Assembly (NCBI GenBank): GCA_033296885.1
Contig: MU864041.1
Span: forward strand, 1 to 59,878
DNA from: Triangularia verruculosa
Lineage: Eukaryota > Ascomycota > Sordariomycetes > Sordariales > Podosporaceae
Length of the DNA stretch: 59,878 nucleotides
Direction: 5' to 3'
Under the pieces are notes generated by a model. That model saw only the letters and a list, made by a program, of their open reading frames with translations, had not been told where the DNA came from and searched no databases. Both the position numbers and the translations under genes were made by a program. Shown here in pieces: positions 11,612 through 21,228 of this stretch. Position 1 is the first letter of the stretch. Each line of letters starts with the position of its first letter.

Positions 11612-11977
11612 TCAGCGGGGAGGAGGATGTTTATGACTGATGACCACGATGTTATGGCTTTTGACGGTATACTGAGGAGGGAATTCGTCGACGCCGTGCT
11701 TCTTCGCTTCCTCACGAGCTTGTCTTTTTTTGTTATTCGTTTCTTCTTTCGGGCCGATGGAGCGAGGATGATGGTGTGAGGGAATATCTTGCTCGAAGTG
11801 ACTCGACTGGGTCTTCCCTCGGCTCGGATGGCTGGATGGTTTGGAATTTGTGGATTTCAGATTGCACGGAGGCGGGCCTCGGGCGTGAGGAGGAACAATA
11901 TTGAACGTGGAGTATTGAAACGGTCCGCGGTCTCCCTCGGACATAGGCCTTAACGAATGATGATGCTGAGAAATCAA
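11612..11977 (-). CDS. Possible small protein, weak candidate (121 aa)
   Basis: An ATG-initiated minus-strand frame of 121 aa. It is His/Pro/Ser-rich, with a charged helix EEAKKHGVDEFPPQY towards the end. The third codon positions are moderately rich in C and T, unlike the flanking noncoding sequence, but I recognise no domain. It overlaps another open frame (11733-12005), which weakens the case. No intron or clear promoter supports it. It could be chance. Confidence 0.2.
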   Translation of the reverse strand: MISQHHHSLRPMSEGDRGPFQYSTFNIVPPHARGPPPCNLKSTNSKPSSHPSRGKTQSSHFEQDIPSHHHPRSIGPKEETNNKKRQAREEAKKHGVDEFPPQYTVKSHNIVVISHKHPPPR

Positions 11978-12045
11978 GAATGTTTACTCTCTCCAAATCA
12001 GACAAAGTGGAAAAGTAGAAACCAGAAGCAAGATGGAAATCTTGC

Positions 12046-12443
12046 CAGGTAGGTACGTCGGGGAAGTACGATGGTGGAAGTGCTCTTTCGGCGCAAGTGG
12101 CATTGAAAGTGAAAATTTTGTGCTTGGGTCGCCTCCTTCCCGTCTTCCCCGGGGAGGCGCCTTCCTTCTTGACCGCCCAAGTAGGTAGGGTTTCTTTTCC
12201 AGGCGGTCACACACACCATGAGTTGACCGCTCATATCTGTCAAGATATGGAAAAACCGGTGTCTTGTATGTGTTTCCTTGGATGTGGCGAGTTACTACCT
12301 ACTTATTTGGGGTCACGAAGGCAAGGCGATGACTGGGACAGCTGAATGAGGCGGTAGAGATGGGTAGATTATCAGATTGATTGGATGCATTTTTTTTTTG
12401 GAAACCTTGTCATTCCAGCTTCACAAGTAAGGTAGGTAGGTAC
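12046..12443. repeat. Clustered GGTAGGTA motif copies
   Basis: Short runs of the tetramer GGTA/AGGT occur at 12046-12056, 12179-12190 and 12429-12443, with a further partial copy just after. The same motif recurs at 40119-40138, upstream of the Cys-rich microprotein gene. It is not a microsatellite with a fixed length but a dispersed motif. Confidence 0.6.
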
Positions 12444-12782
12444 ATAGGTTGGATCTTGAATGGTTCGCAATATAACTAGGTAGGCATCCCGGGCACCGGG
12501 GCAACATCAAATGCCCGGTACCTTTGTTCGAGAGAAAATGTACATTTTTTGCCCCATTGGAGAGTGTACGCGTGTTTGTGGACTGACAGTTGTGACTAAA
12601 GTTGAGGAACTGAGTGGAAGGGATTTAAAGTTCCAAGAGTGGCTATGCTGGGTAGTAGCTTTGTTCGGTGTCCAATTGTGGTCGTCATTCGAGCTGAGAG
12701 GAGCTGGCTGAAATGTAGGGCTGAGCTGAGAGGTGGCGAAACTACTGGTTCCATGTGAGCTGAATGGAGGCTAGCCAAGCAA

Positions 12783-12789
12783 TATATAA
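12783..12789 (+). promoter_or_regulatory. Orphan TATA box (TATATAA)
   Basis: A good TATATAA with a following G, about 35 nt before a possible transcription start, but with no convincing coding exon downstream on the plus strand. It may drive a noncoding or antisense transcript into the gene at 13119-15583, or be fortuitous. Confidence 0.25.
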
Positions 12790-13118
12790 GCAACTGACTT
12801 CCTCACTGTCCATTACTTCTTGAGTAAATAGTTGGAGAGTAAAGATACAGCGGGGGCATTGATTTTCATCCCTTTTAGATGTGCCCATCACTTACAAGAT
12901 CTGATAGAAGCCAAAGAACCAAACCAGAAACGCAATGCTAGCCAAATAACACTCGAAATCAAAAGAAACAATTACTCCGGTTCCGCCCTGAACCATAGCA
13001 CCTGGCTACTGATCCTGCTCCCGACCTGGAAATATCAGACTAAATCCCCCGTTCTTGGTAACTTCTGGATATCGTTCTCGCCCGCTTGCCATGGAAATTA
13101 AGAAACTCTTTCTCCTCA

Positions 13119-15583
13119 CTAATCGTCCCTCCGATTGTCCTGGTCGTCATCCACCAAGATAACCACCGTGACCGTAGCTGCATATGCCTCTCTGATCGCG
13201 CATGCCATGCTATTTCCGTGTCAGTCTTAGCCATAATATCACGCCAAAAATAGAGGAACGTACCAGGTTTTCCCCATATCCGCTACTACAGCACTCAAAC
13301 CCCAATGTGCGCACCAGGCCCTAGCCAGCACCTCGTTATCCGGTACCCCGAAAGCCTCCACCACAAGCACCTTCTCATCATCACCCCCACTGAGCGTACT
13401 CGGACTTGATACCCCTGTTCTTCCCTGGTTATTCGGTCCACCACTTCCCCCTTGCCCAGGTGTAGTAGGCGACAAGCTCCTCGCATTCCGTTCATTCTGT
13501 CCATGACTGTGATTTCCCGTCCCCGTGCCAAATACCCCAGGCCAATCCCGCACCTTGACTAATTCGTCCGCCTTCACCGGAGTATATACGTAGTCGAAGA
13601 AGAGCGGGTGAGGGCCGTCAGTGCATGGCCAAGCACTGATGAAGCTTACGTCAAAGTTGAGTCGTAGTGGCCAGGAAACACCGTCGATGGCGAACTGAAT
13701 ACTGGCGTCATACCACTTCGGCGGGCTTGACGAGTTTACAGTGTTGGTTGACCGTGGCGTGTTAGGGCGGGTGTTGTTGTTTGGTCCGACCGGCCGCAGG
13801 TTTAAAAGTTCGATACGGACTAAGTCGGCAAGATAGCCGTCGTCATCGCGGTCTGGGGCCACGAGGGCGTATTCGTTGACTGGGAAAACCTGAGTCGGTG
13901 GTCCGAGAGGGTCGGAGCGTTCAGACATAGACTTGATATCTTCTGGGGTTACCTTGTTTGGAGGACGTCGAGATCGAATACGTGCTATCTGCGAGCGTGC
14001 AAGATCGCCAGTCGGGCGGGCTGGTCCTACCCAGCCTCCCAATGAGCGGCAAGTAGGAGCTAGCACTTTGCCTACAATAGAACTAGCCGTCCAGTAGGTA
14101 TAGCTGTTGCGGTATTGGAAGCCGCAGCTGGGGTGGACGTGAGTTAGTAGGGCCAGATCGTCGGTGGCTTTGTCCGGGTCAATATCGAGGAGAGAGTTCA
14201 TTATCAGGAAGGGAAACGTCGGGCCGGGTAAGACGAGGCCGCTGAAGAAAGCCATGGCATGGGAGCTGACGAGGTCGAGGACACAGTCTTCGTCCCGCTG
14301 TTTGAGCTGGCGGAGGGTTTCGGAAAGATTTGGCCATTTCATCATTTGAGCGAAGCGTTTGAGCATCTTGACTTGACGACGTTTGAGCTTGAACCGGAGG
14401 CGAATATCATCAGGGGTTGGGCCGTACGTCTCTACGCGGACATTATCACGCCAGCGTCGCGCAAGGGCGAGGCTCCATTGAATTGTTGGAGGAATCTGAG
14501 CGAGCAACCGTTCTCTCGCGTCAGTCATGTGATGTCTGGAGTTGATCCGAAGGTCCAGTTCAATGCTGAGGAGAAGCTGGTGGAAGAACTTTCGATATGT
14601 CTCGGCATTGGCGGCGCTGGTATCAAAGATGAACTTGGTCACAACCTGGTTCTTTGGATTGGTGAAGTCGATCCAGTCAGGTCGTGAAAGTACCATGAAC
14701 AAGTCCATGATCTGCGTGTCCAGCGTCCGGTGCGGGCTCCTGTACTTGTCCGGATCTCTAAGTAACCTCCGGTAAAGATTCTTGTACATGAGGTCCTCGT
14801 CATCGTCCTCCAGCCCCCTTTCAAGGTCTCTGATCCGTGCAAAGATGGTCTCGAGATCAATCTCCCGTGGCTCAATGCCTGAGTCGCGTAATGGGATGGT
14901 TGTCGGGAGGACGCTCGCCAGGGACGCCCAATGATTGAGGGTGATGGTCCCTGGTCGTCTCCCAAAGCAAAATGAATAGCTGGGCTGTTCGAGTGTCTCC
15001 CACGGGTAGGTTGCAGGACCTGACCCCAAGAGGCACAATGTCATGAGCTGCGTCATGGAGTCGTGATGGTTAGCAGCGTCTGTCTCCTCGCCCCGATTGC
15101 CGGCTACTGTTGCGAACATGGCATAATAGTAGTCTGAGACGTGTGGTATTGGACGTTTGTGCCCCTTGAAAGCGGGGACTCCTCTCGAGATAAGCTGCAT
15201 TGCCGGGCCAAGCGTCAACTCTTCGGTGCTCGACATGCCCGAAGGCGGCCATTCCGTCAGGGGTCCGGCATCGTGGGAGGGGCCGTAGGTTTCTTCTCGG
15301 CCTTTCCCCTTACTTGCATCCGGATTGGTCCGCCTTGGTCTCCGTCGGGAGCCTGATGGCCTCAAATCTGAGATGGCGGGCTCTGACTGCCTCCGCTGGC
15401 GATACACTTCTCCAGTGCTTGCCCTTCGTTGTGGGTCTTTTTCCAGCTTATTCAAATCATGTCAGTACACATTAGTCTGTCGATATCTGTGATGAAGCAT
15501 ACAAATCTGGATATTTTACTGGCCGTGCTTTTGGCCCGAAAGAGGCCCCAGAAGCTCTTCTTCTTGGGCTGTTCCTCGGCCAT
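13119..15583 (-). CDS. Conserved filamentous-fungal protein of unknown function (784 aa)
   Basis: Exons on the minus strand are 15583-15503, 15446-13264 and 13209-13119, giving 784 aa. The N-terminus begins MAEEQPKKKSFWGLFR. A disordered basic stretch follows, then a long conserved body from about residue 110: KGHKRPIPHVSDYYYAMFAT, SGPATYPWETLEQPSYSFCF, RPDWIDFTNPKNQVVTKFIFD and others. The large exon ends with VVEAFGVPDNEVLARAWC and GLSAVVADMGKT. A naive open frame runs seven residues into the last intron. Splicing the 54-nt phase-2 intron instead adds CMACAIREAYAATVTVVIL, the ending I expect for this family. The conserved block near the C-terminus with Cys residues hints at a functional site, but I do not know a biochemical role. 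No signal peptide or membrane span is clear. Confidence 0.8.
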
Positions 15584-16505
15584 GGCGGGTGCGCGCGGGC
15601 GCCGAAGCGACTTCGAGTATCCTTTGTTCCTCGGGCACGTTGTCAAGCAGGATGCAGACAACTGATAAAATGTATCTTTCGGTCAATTTTCAGTGGACAC
15701 GCGTCTCACAAGAGGTGGCTGCGCCTGTTTAGTCTGTAAGATGCATCACGTTGGTTTTGAGATCCGAGAATGCTTGGCGAAAACTACGGGAGGGGAAGAG
15801 AGACTTGTGGGGTATAAAACATTAAAAAGATCAAAAAGTCGGTCAGCGTCACGGCGGGAAGGAGCCGTCGCGAAGAGTGAATTGTGAACACGCAAACGAG
15901 AGCCCGGGTTTTCGTCGAGGGTGAGTTGAGTGAAACAGCGCAGAAGCTTGAATGGCGCACGGAAAGTGTGTGCAGCGGCCCGGCCGATCTGTTGCAGCGA
16001 GGAGAAATGCCAGCCCAGGACCAGCCAGCAGCTTGCATGCTCAGGTGATGCAAGGGGTCTGCACCATTTTCTCCTGCACCTCATCAACAAGAGACGATTC
16101 TTACCAATTGTCTTCAATTCGTGGGACTAGCTAAAACCGACCAAGTGCTGGTTGTCAATGGTCGTTGCAGGCGCCAAATCCTCTGAGGTACCTTCCAGGT
16201 TACCTCTTAGGTGCCCAGCTGTGAACACAGGGCTCAATCGCAGCCTTGCGCCCAACACGAAGTTGACGATGCATAGCAACTTGGAGTGCAAAGTCTTTTT
16301 TTCCTCCCACTTGTCATCCTTTAGTCTTACCGAGTCTTGAAGACAGCGGCTCTGGACGATAATTACGAAGCAAACTCTGCCAATGCCAAGACCTCAGATC
16401 AAAATGTCGCTTAGATCACGACCGCTGACTAGGTGCAACCGACAGAATGAAATGTCTACACGCTCGAGCTTGGGGGCTAGAGTGGTTCTGCAAAGCCTGC
16501 GGAAG

Positions 16506-16532
16506 AAAAAAAAAAAAAAAAAAAAAAAAAAA
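16506..16532. repeat. Poly(A) tract, 27 nt
   Basis: An uninterrupted run of 27 A, preceded by a short non-repetitive sequence with no obvious retroelement homology. It could be a nucleosome-depleting tract or the tail of an old retroposed fragment; no target-site duplication is visible to me. Confidence 0.9.
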
Positions 16533-16855
16533 GCGAAATGGTTGCAGGTAATCATTTATACTGGGCAGGCTGCAAAGCTCTCTACTGGCTAGATATATCA
16601 TTAATATACCGAGATGCTCCTCATACTGACAAGCGAGCATGTACACTACAGCAGATACCTGTATCAAAGCAAGGCTACCCTCAGGATGCATGATTTACTC
16701 CAAAGTATTTACATTTTAGGTACATGCCACATCTGTCGCAAGAATGAGGGCTGAGTGATGTGGTATCATTGCAATCTATTTCAGAGTTCTCAACTGAAAG
16801 TATGCCCCGGCACCTCAAGCTTGGGGGCTGTATCATATTCATGGCGGCCTCGCCG

Positions 16856-16862
16856 TATATAA
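16856..16862 (+). promoter_or_regulatory. TATA box of membrane-protein paralogue A
   Basis: TATATAA lies 115 nt upstream of the ATG at 16971. Transcription would start near 16890. There is no in-frame ATG between that point and 16971, which argues that the short N-terminus without a signal peptide is real. Confidence 0.5.
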
Positions 16863-16970
16863 GCTGTGTCGCCTTGTCCGCTCCATTCTTGTGTTTTTAT
16901 TACTCCTATACAGGTTTCCATTGACGCATTCACTGTCAGTCATAGGCACAAGAGTATACCAAGGGCCAAG

Positions 16971-18621
16971 ATGGAGAGACCGAAAGTGCGATCAGCACAC
17001 TTGCGGACGAGACAATTGGGCGGAGACGGGAACTTGATACCATCACCTTGCTATGCAAGTTGTGGTAAGTGCGCCCACCTAGGCTTATGTTCGACCGCTC
17101 TAATGCGAATAGCATGCTAGATACCGCCTACCTCGAGGCTCAAAAGGTTCGCCAGGATTCAAGCCAGTGCCAAGATGGCTCCCCATTTTACGATACGCTC
17201 GCTGACTGTAGAACTTGTATTCGTGCTATGGGCGATGAGGAACAATATCAGGTTGCGGAAAGAGAATACCTCACACCAAATTTCCAGCCGTGGCTGGAGT
17301 ACTGCGCTTCATTAATGCTTCCACCAGTAACCTCAACAGTAATTGAAGAGCCACAGATCACACCTTCACCGACACCCTCCGGCAGTGATCCTGTTCTTCA
17401 AACCTAGATACCAGCGGTGGGACTCATATCCAGCGCGAAGCCCCCCGACCCAGTGCCCATTCAACCATCCACTTGGACAAGCCTAAGAATCGACACTGCC
17501 AGTGTTCCGGCACCAAACGAACCCCCTGGCCTTCCACCTGGGCCTATTGGTAGATCTACCGAGAGACCTAGTCAGACACCGGTAGACAATGTTAAGGCTA
17601 CTGCTTCTTTACCCAGTGAATTCTCTTTGTCTTTGAGCCAGTTTTAGTCGTTCTGACGAGTATTCGCATATAAGCTAGCGGTTCAACGTCTGTTGTTTGG
17701 GTTCCAGCAGGTAACTCTCCTTCGACATGCTAGGCCAATGCTTTTCTAACTTTTGATACGTCTCAAGGGGGAGGTAACATCATCGAAACAAGCTTCTCGA
17801 AACAAATACGCCCTTCTACCCTAGAATCTTTAGACGCAGATGCTTCGAAATCTCTGCAGACTTTGGCTCCAAACTCACCAGGCACCACTGCCCCCAACTC
17901 GCAATCACCAGCAAACCCAACCCTGACTTTGCCAGATGACTCCTCGTCAAGTTCGTCGAACACGCCAGCTCCAAGCTCGCTGGACACCCCGACCCTAACC
18001 GGGATCATCGCGGGCTCCGTCGTGATAGCACTGTTATTCCTAGGGGGAATAATATACTTGATTCGATCACACCAACAACGAAGCAAAACCCCCACCAGCT
18101 CAGACACTTGGCCCGGAGGCAAGGCTCAACTTCACAGCAAGTCCTTAGCTCCTCGGCCACCACCCGCGGAGTTGCTCGATACCTGGCTTCGCGAACTTGC
18201 CGCAGATACATCGTCTGGTGGGTCGCCGCGAGGGCTTTCATACGCAGAGATGGGCGAGCTCCGCGCTCTACGTGAGCTTCGCGATCTTAGGGAGCTTTGT
18301 GAATTACGAGAGATGAGGGAACTTAGGGAGTTGTCGGCTTCTACGGGAGTGGCGGAATTAGAGAAGACTGATGGATGGCAAAAGGCACTGCAAAATGAAG
18401 TGGAAAAAGTGGTGAAAAAGGTGATGAAAAATACAGAACTATCAAAACAAACAAACGAACCACTGCAATATATCCCCAGTGGGTCGGAGCAACCTGACGT
18501 GAGGGCTGGGTGCCCTGGAAAAGTGGTCCCTCAGGGACCCGCAACAAAGACGTATGATCTTCCGAGATATGAACTTGATGGGGCTGGTGAGAAGCTGAGG
18601 AAAGAGAGAAGGTCGGTATGA
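16971..18621 (+). CDS. Single-pass membrane protein with six-Cys ectodomain, paralogue A
   Basis: Proposed exons are 16971-17064, 17121-17338, 17408-17615, 17675-17710 and 17768-18621 (469 aa). The Cys framework is CxxxC-x16-C-x12-CxxC-x28-C, ending in YLTPNFQPWLEYC, then a long Pro/Ser/Thr-rich stalk, a membrane span (GIIAGSVVIALLFLGGIIYL) and a basic cytosolic border. The tail contains GGKAQLHSKSL, ELLDTWLREL, a run of tripeptides of form xLR (18256-18333) and LPRYELD. By the positive-inside rule the N-terminus is outside. The start lacks a signal peptide: MERPKVRSAHLRTRQLGGDG. An in-frame TAG at 17405-17407 must be spliced out (proposed 69-nt intron 17339-17407, weak branch point) or the gene is truncated; downstream frame and introns are intact. 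Function is unknown. It is the first of three tandem paralogues. Confidence 0.65.
18256..18333 (+). repeat. Nine-bp repeat encoding tripeptides xLR in the tail of paralogue A
   Basis: The stretch encodes ELR ALR ELR DLR ELC ELR EMR ELR EL, a period of three residues. The DNA is diverged, with several synonymous changes, so the period is visible mainly in the protein. It lies at the position where paralogues B and C carry their own, different repeats. Confidence 0.8.
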
Positions 18622-19301
18622 CATGATTGACGAGCGAGAAAAGGTAGAGGCCGATGGTGATAACTGATAGTAAACGTGAAGATATTGGAGATGGGAGGCA
18701 TAGTCATCGTGGTTTAGGGGCATGAGTACACAGCAAGGGACTGAACACAGAGCATCATGGCAAATACGAAATATAGCTTGCTTATTACCAGGTAATGCTA
18801 GCATGCCCGAGTGAAGTTATACCATCAAATGGCTAACCGGAATGATAGCAATATCTACCTTTGCGCCCGTCTTAGGCCCGCCAGAGTCACAACGAGACGT
18901 CAAATGCTCTTTTGCCAAGCCCTCAACGGGTTGGAAACGACAAGCCAAATGCAGACAGTACAGACTGTCGGCAGATTATGAAGATATCTACTGGCTGGAG
19001 ACCTATCCCGGCATCATGCAATGGCAGGCGAGGTAGTACAGTAATTTCAGGTAAGTGTCGATCACTTAGACAAGGCTGTACGCGAAAACTGCACTTTGTT
19101 GAGGTATTTACGTGCATATACATAGTGACTGAATTGATGTCCCGCTTCAAGTGCAGCTGGACTGGACGATCACGATGAGGGGGTGGTATTCGGGCAAGAT
19201 ATTTTAGATATGGTCTATCCCCAGCTTCCGAGTCGCCTCGTCACATTGATCTTCGGTTGCGAGTATCTTTTTTCCACAAAATTTCCAAAAACCTGGGCAG
19301 G
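18622..19301. other. Spacer between paralogues A and B
   Basis: No gene is seen in 680 bp. It holds the 3' flank of A and the promoter of B. No clear TATA box was found. An ATG at 19210 begins a short out-of-frame reading stretch and is the only upstream ATG of note. Confidence 0.5.
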
Positions 19302-20469
19302 ATGAAGAAAAGTCACATAATAATAATAAAGCGCCAAGTATCCGGTGCTAGCGGTGACTTGGTGCCAGCGTCTTGTTTTGCAGCATGTGGTGAGTGACCC
19401 ATAATAGACAGGTCGAACAGTTGTCATCTAATATCAATTGATGCTACTTAGAAAATGCCTACCGAGAGACCCAGAAAATTGAAAAACAGTCGGAACTTTG
19501 TCTCTCTACATCAACATTTCGGGAAGCCTACAATAGTTGTGTCATATGCGTCGATTCGCAAACAGAGGCAACCCAAAGAGAAAAGATACAGAAAGGGTAT
19601 TTCGATCCAAATTTTGGGCCATGGCTCTCGTACTGCGAGGCAGTCCCTGGGGTCGGGCCGCAAGTCACATTCCCAGCAGACTATTTCGAGACCTTCACCG
19701 CAACCAAATGGCAGTCCCCGACTACTCTCAGCAATGGTATAACGACCTCCTTCTTGACGACAGTAACTCAAGTCATACCGAATTGGAAGTCCTTCAACGT
19801 TACTACCGCCGAACCATCCATTTTAGTAACGTCGGATGCAAGTATCATCACTACCACATCGTCAAGTAAGTCGGACGCCTGTTTCTCTTCGTTGACCTTG
19901 GGAATTTTCTGACATTCTTTCCCCCGAAAGTTAGCACATCGGCAACCGCTACCCAACCAGGTAAGCAAAACTCGCCCAACTCCACAATGTGGTTGACCCT
20001 GCTGACCCTCACAGTGTCCGAACTGGAAAATCCTACCAATGAAACAAGCACCTCAAACGGACTCAGCACGCCCTCTTTGGTCGGCGTGATCATCGGCTCC
20101 GTTGTAGGGGCGATACTTCTTCTTGGGAGTACAGCCTTTCTTGTTCGCAGACATCGCAAGAAAGCGGAGAAGCATCGGCCTGAAAACGGAAACAATGACA
20201 ACGATGAGAGTTGGGGAAAGGCACAGCTCCATGGCGATTCTTTGCCCGTCAAGCCTAAGGCACCGCCACAAGAACTGCCAAATTCGTGGCTTCGTGAGCT
20301 TCCGGACTCGGGGCTTCGCGAACTCCCACTTGGCTCCGATTCGACCGAGCTTCCAAACTCACCCAACTCAAAGGAGCTTCAGGGATCTCATGGGCTTCCA
20401 CGTTATGAACTTGATGCTGAGGTGTACCGAGAGCAGAAGGAACGAGATGGTCGAGATAACATGTTTTAA
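19302..20469 (+). CDS. Single-pass membrane protein with six-Cys ectodomain, paralogue B
   Basis: Exons are 19302-19389, 19452-19865, 19931-19960 and 20015-20469 (328 aa); all junctions are phase 1. The protein starts MKKSHIIIIKRQVSGASGD, with a KRQ step but no proper signal peptide. The ectodomain is CxxxC-x16-C-x12-CxxC-x28-C, ending in YFDPNFGPWLSYC, exactly the spacing of paralogue A. A Thr/Ser-rich stalk with possible N-glycosylation sites follows, then the membrane span (LVGVIIGSVVGAILLLGSTA) and a basic FLVRRHRKK border. The tail has WGKAQLHGDSL, a four-unit ELP repeat (20272-20379) and HGLPRYELDAE. Its topology is inferred as outside-N, inside-C. It is the best preserved of the three genes, with four clean splice junctions and no internal stop. 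Role unknown; a surface sensor or adhesion protein is a guess from architecture. Confidence 0.75.
20272..20379 (+). repeat. ELP-type 8-9 residue repeat in the tail of paralogue B
   Basis: Units read ELPNSWLR, ELPDSGLR, ELPLGSDST, ELPNSPNSK and a final EL. The first unit is shared with paralogue A (ELLDTWLREL), so the repeat seems to have grown from a motif ancestral to the family. Confidence 0.75.
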
Positions 20470-21228
20470 ACTTGTGGACGTTGATGTGATGGGCGGAGAA
20501 AGACAGTATCGTTGATAGCAATGGTAAAGATTGGCATATAAGCTACCTAATACCGAGCATTAGTGGAATGGTGGAGAATTAGCTGCACACATATTGGAAC
20601 CTGGACTTTGCTCGCTTTGCCCGTTCAGCGGGTAGCAGCAGGCAGGAGTAAATATCAATAACAGTTACCTGACAGTAGCTGGTAAACTACCAACTCTCAC
20701 GGAGTGAACAATAGTGCCATTTAGTAGCTTCTCGGCACAATACTCTTGTGCTAGTTAGTATAGGCCTCATCGTAAGAGTTCACAGAAACTAAACCGCCCC
20801 AGGAAGTTTGTCCGAATCCATGGGTGTTTCAAGCTTGGCCCCCAAGAAGTGCGGCCAATGCAATGGCACTCAATTTCTGATAATAGAGAGTGATTGCCAA
20901 AAGCTTTATATGCAGGAACAAATCTTGAAGCTACTATTGGCTGAAAAATTACAGTGACAGGCGAAGACGCCGTCCGGTGGTCAAACATGTGAGTCTACGG
21001 AGTAAAGATAGGTATGCCAGTGATTGTCCATCACTGTGCCAGGAAGCGACCGATATGCGCATATTGGTGTAACTAAGTAGGTACACTGCTATTTACTGGC
21101 CATATAATCCAAGTCTGCATGGAAGAGGGTGAGTGCTCGCTGTTTCTTCCTGATTTACAGTTGCATTCTTCGCCTGACGCACCCCATTATCCCTTATTAT
21201 CGAGACAGCATACAACCAGTGTGTTGCA
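20470..21228. other. Spacer between paralogues B and C
   Basis: No gene is seen in 759 bp. It holds the 3' flank of B, a palindrome-like CTTGGCCCCCAAG at about 20835, and an ATATAAT box near 21102 about 127 nt before the ATG of C. Confidence 0.5.

Larger units (their letters stand above)
10825..13118. other. Intergenic region (2.3 kb) with GGTAGGTA motif clusters
   Basis: This gap lies between the 3' ends of two converging genes. Several clusters of the GGTAGGTA tetramer motif occur at 12046-12056, 12179-12190, 12429-12443 and about 12474-12483. A clean TATATAA (12783-12789) faces right but no convincing coding exon follows it before the 3' end of the converging gene. One minus-strand frame (11612-11977) is listed separately as a weak candidate. 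Confidence 0.5.
15584..16970. other. Divergent intergenic region (1.4 kb)
   Basis: Promoter space between the minus-strand 784-aa protein gene and the first membrane-protein paralogue. It contains a 27-nt A run (16506-16532), two near-identical GAGCTTGGGGGCT/AAGCTTGGGGGCT stretches (about 16464 and 16816), and a TATATAA box at 16856. No gene is seen. Confidence 0.6.
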
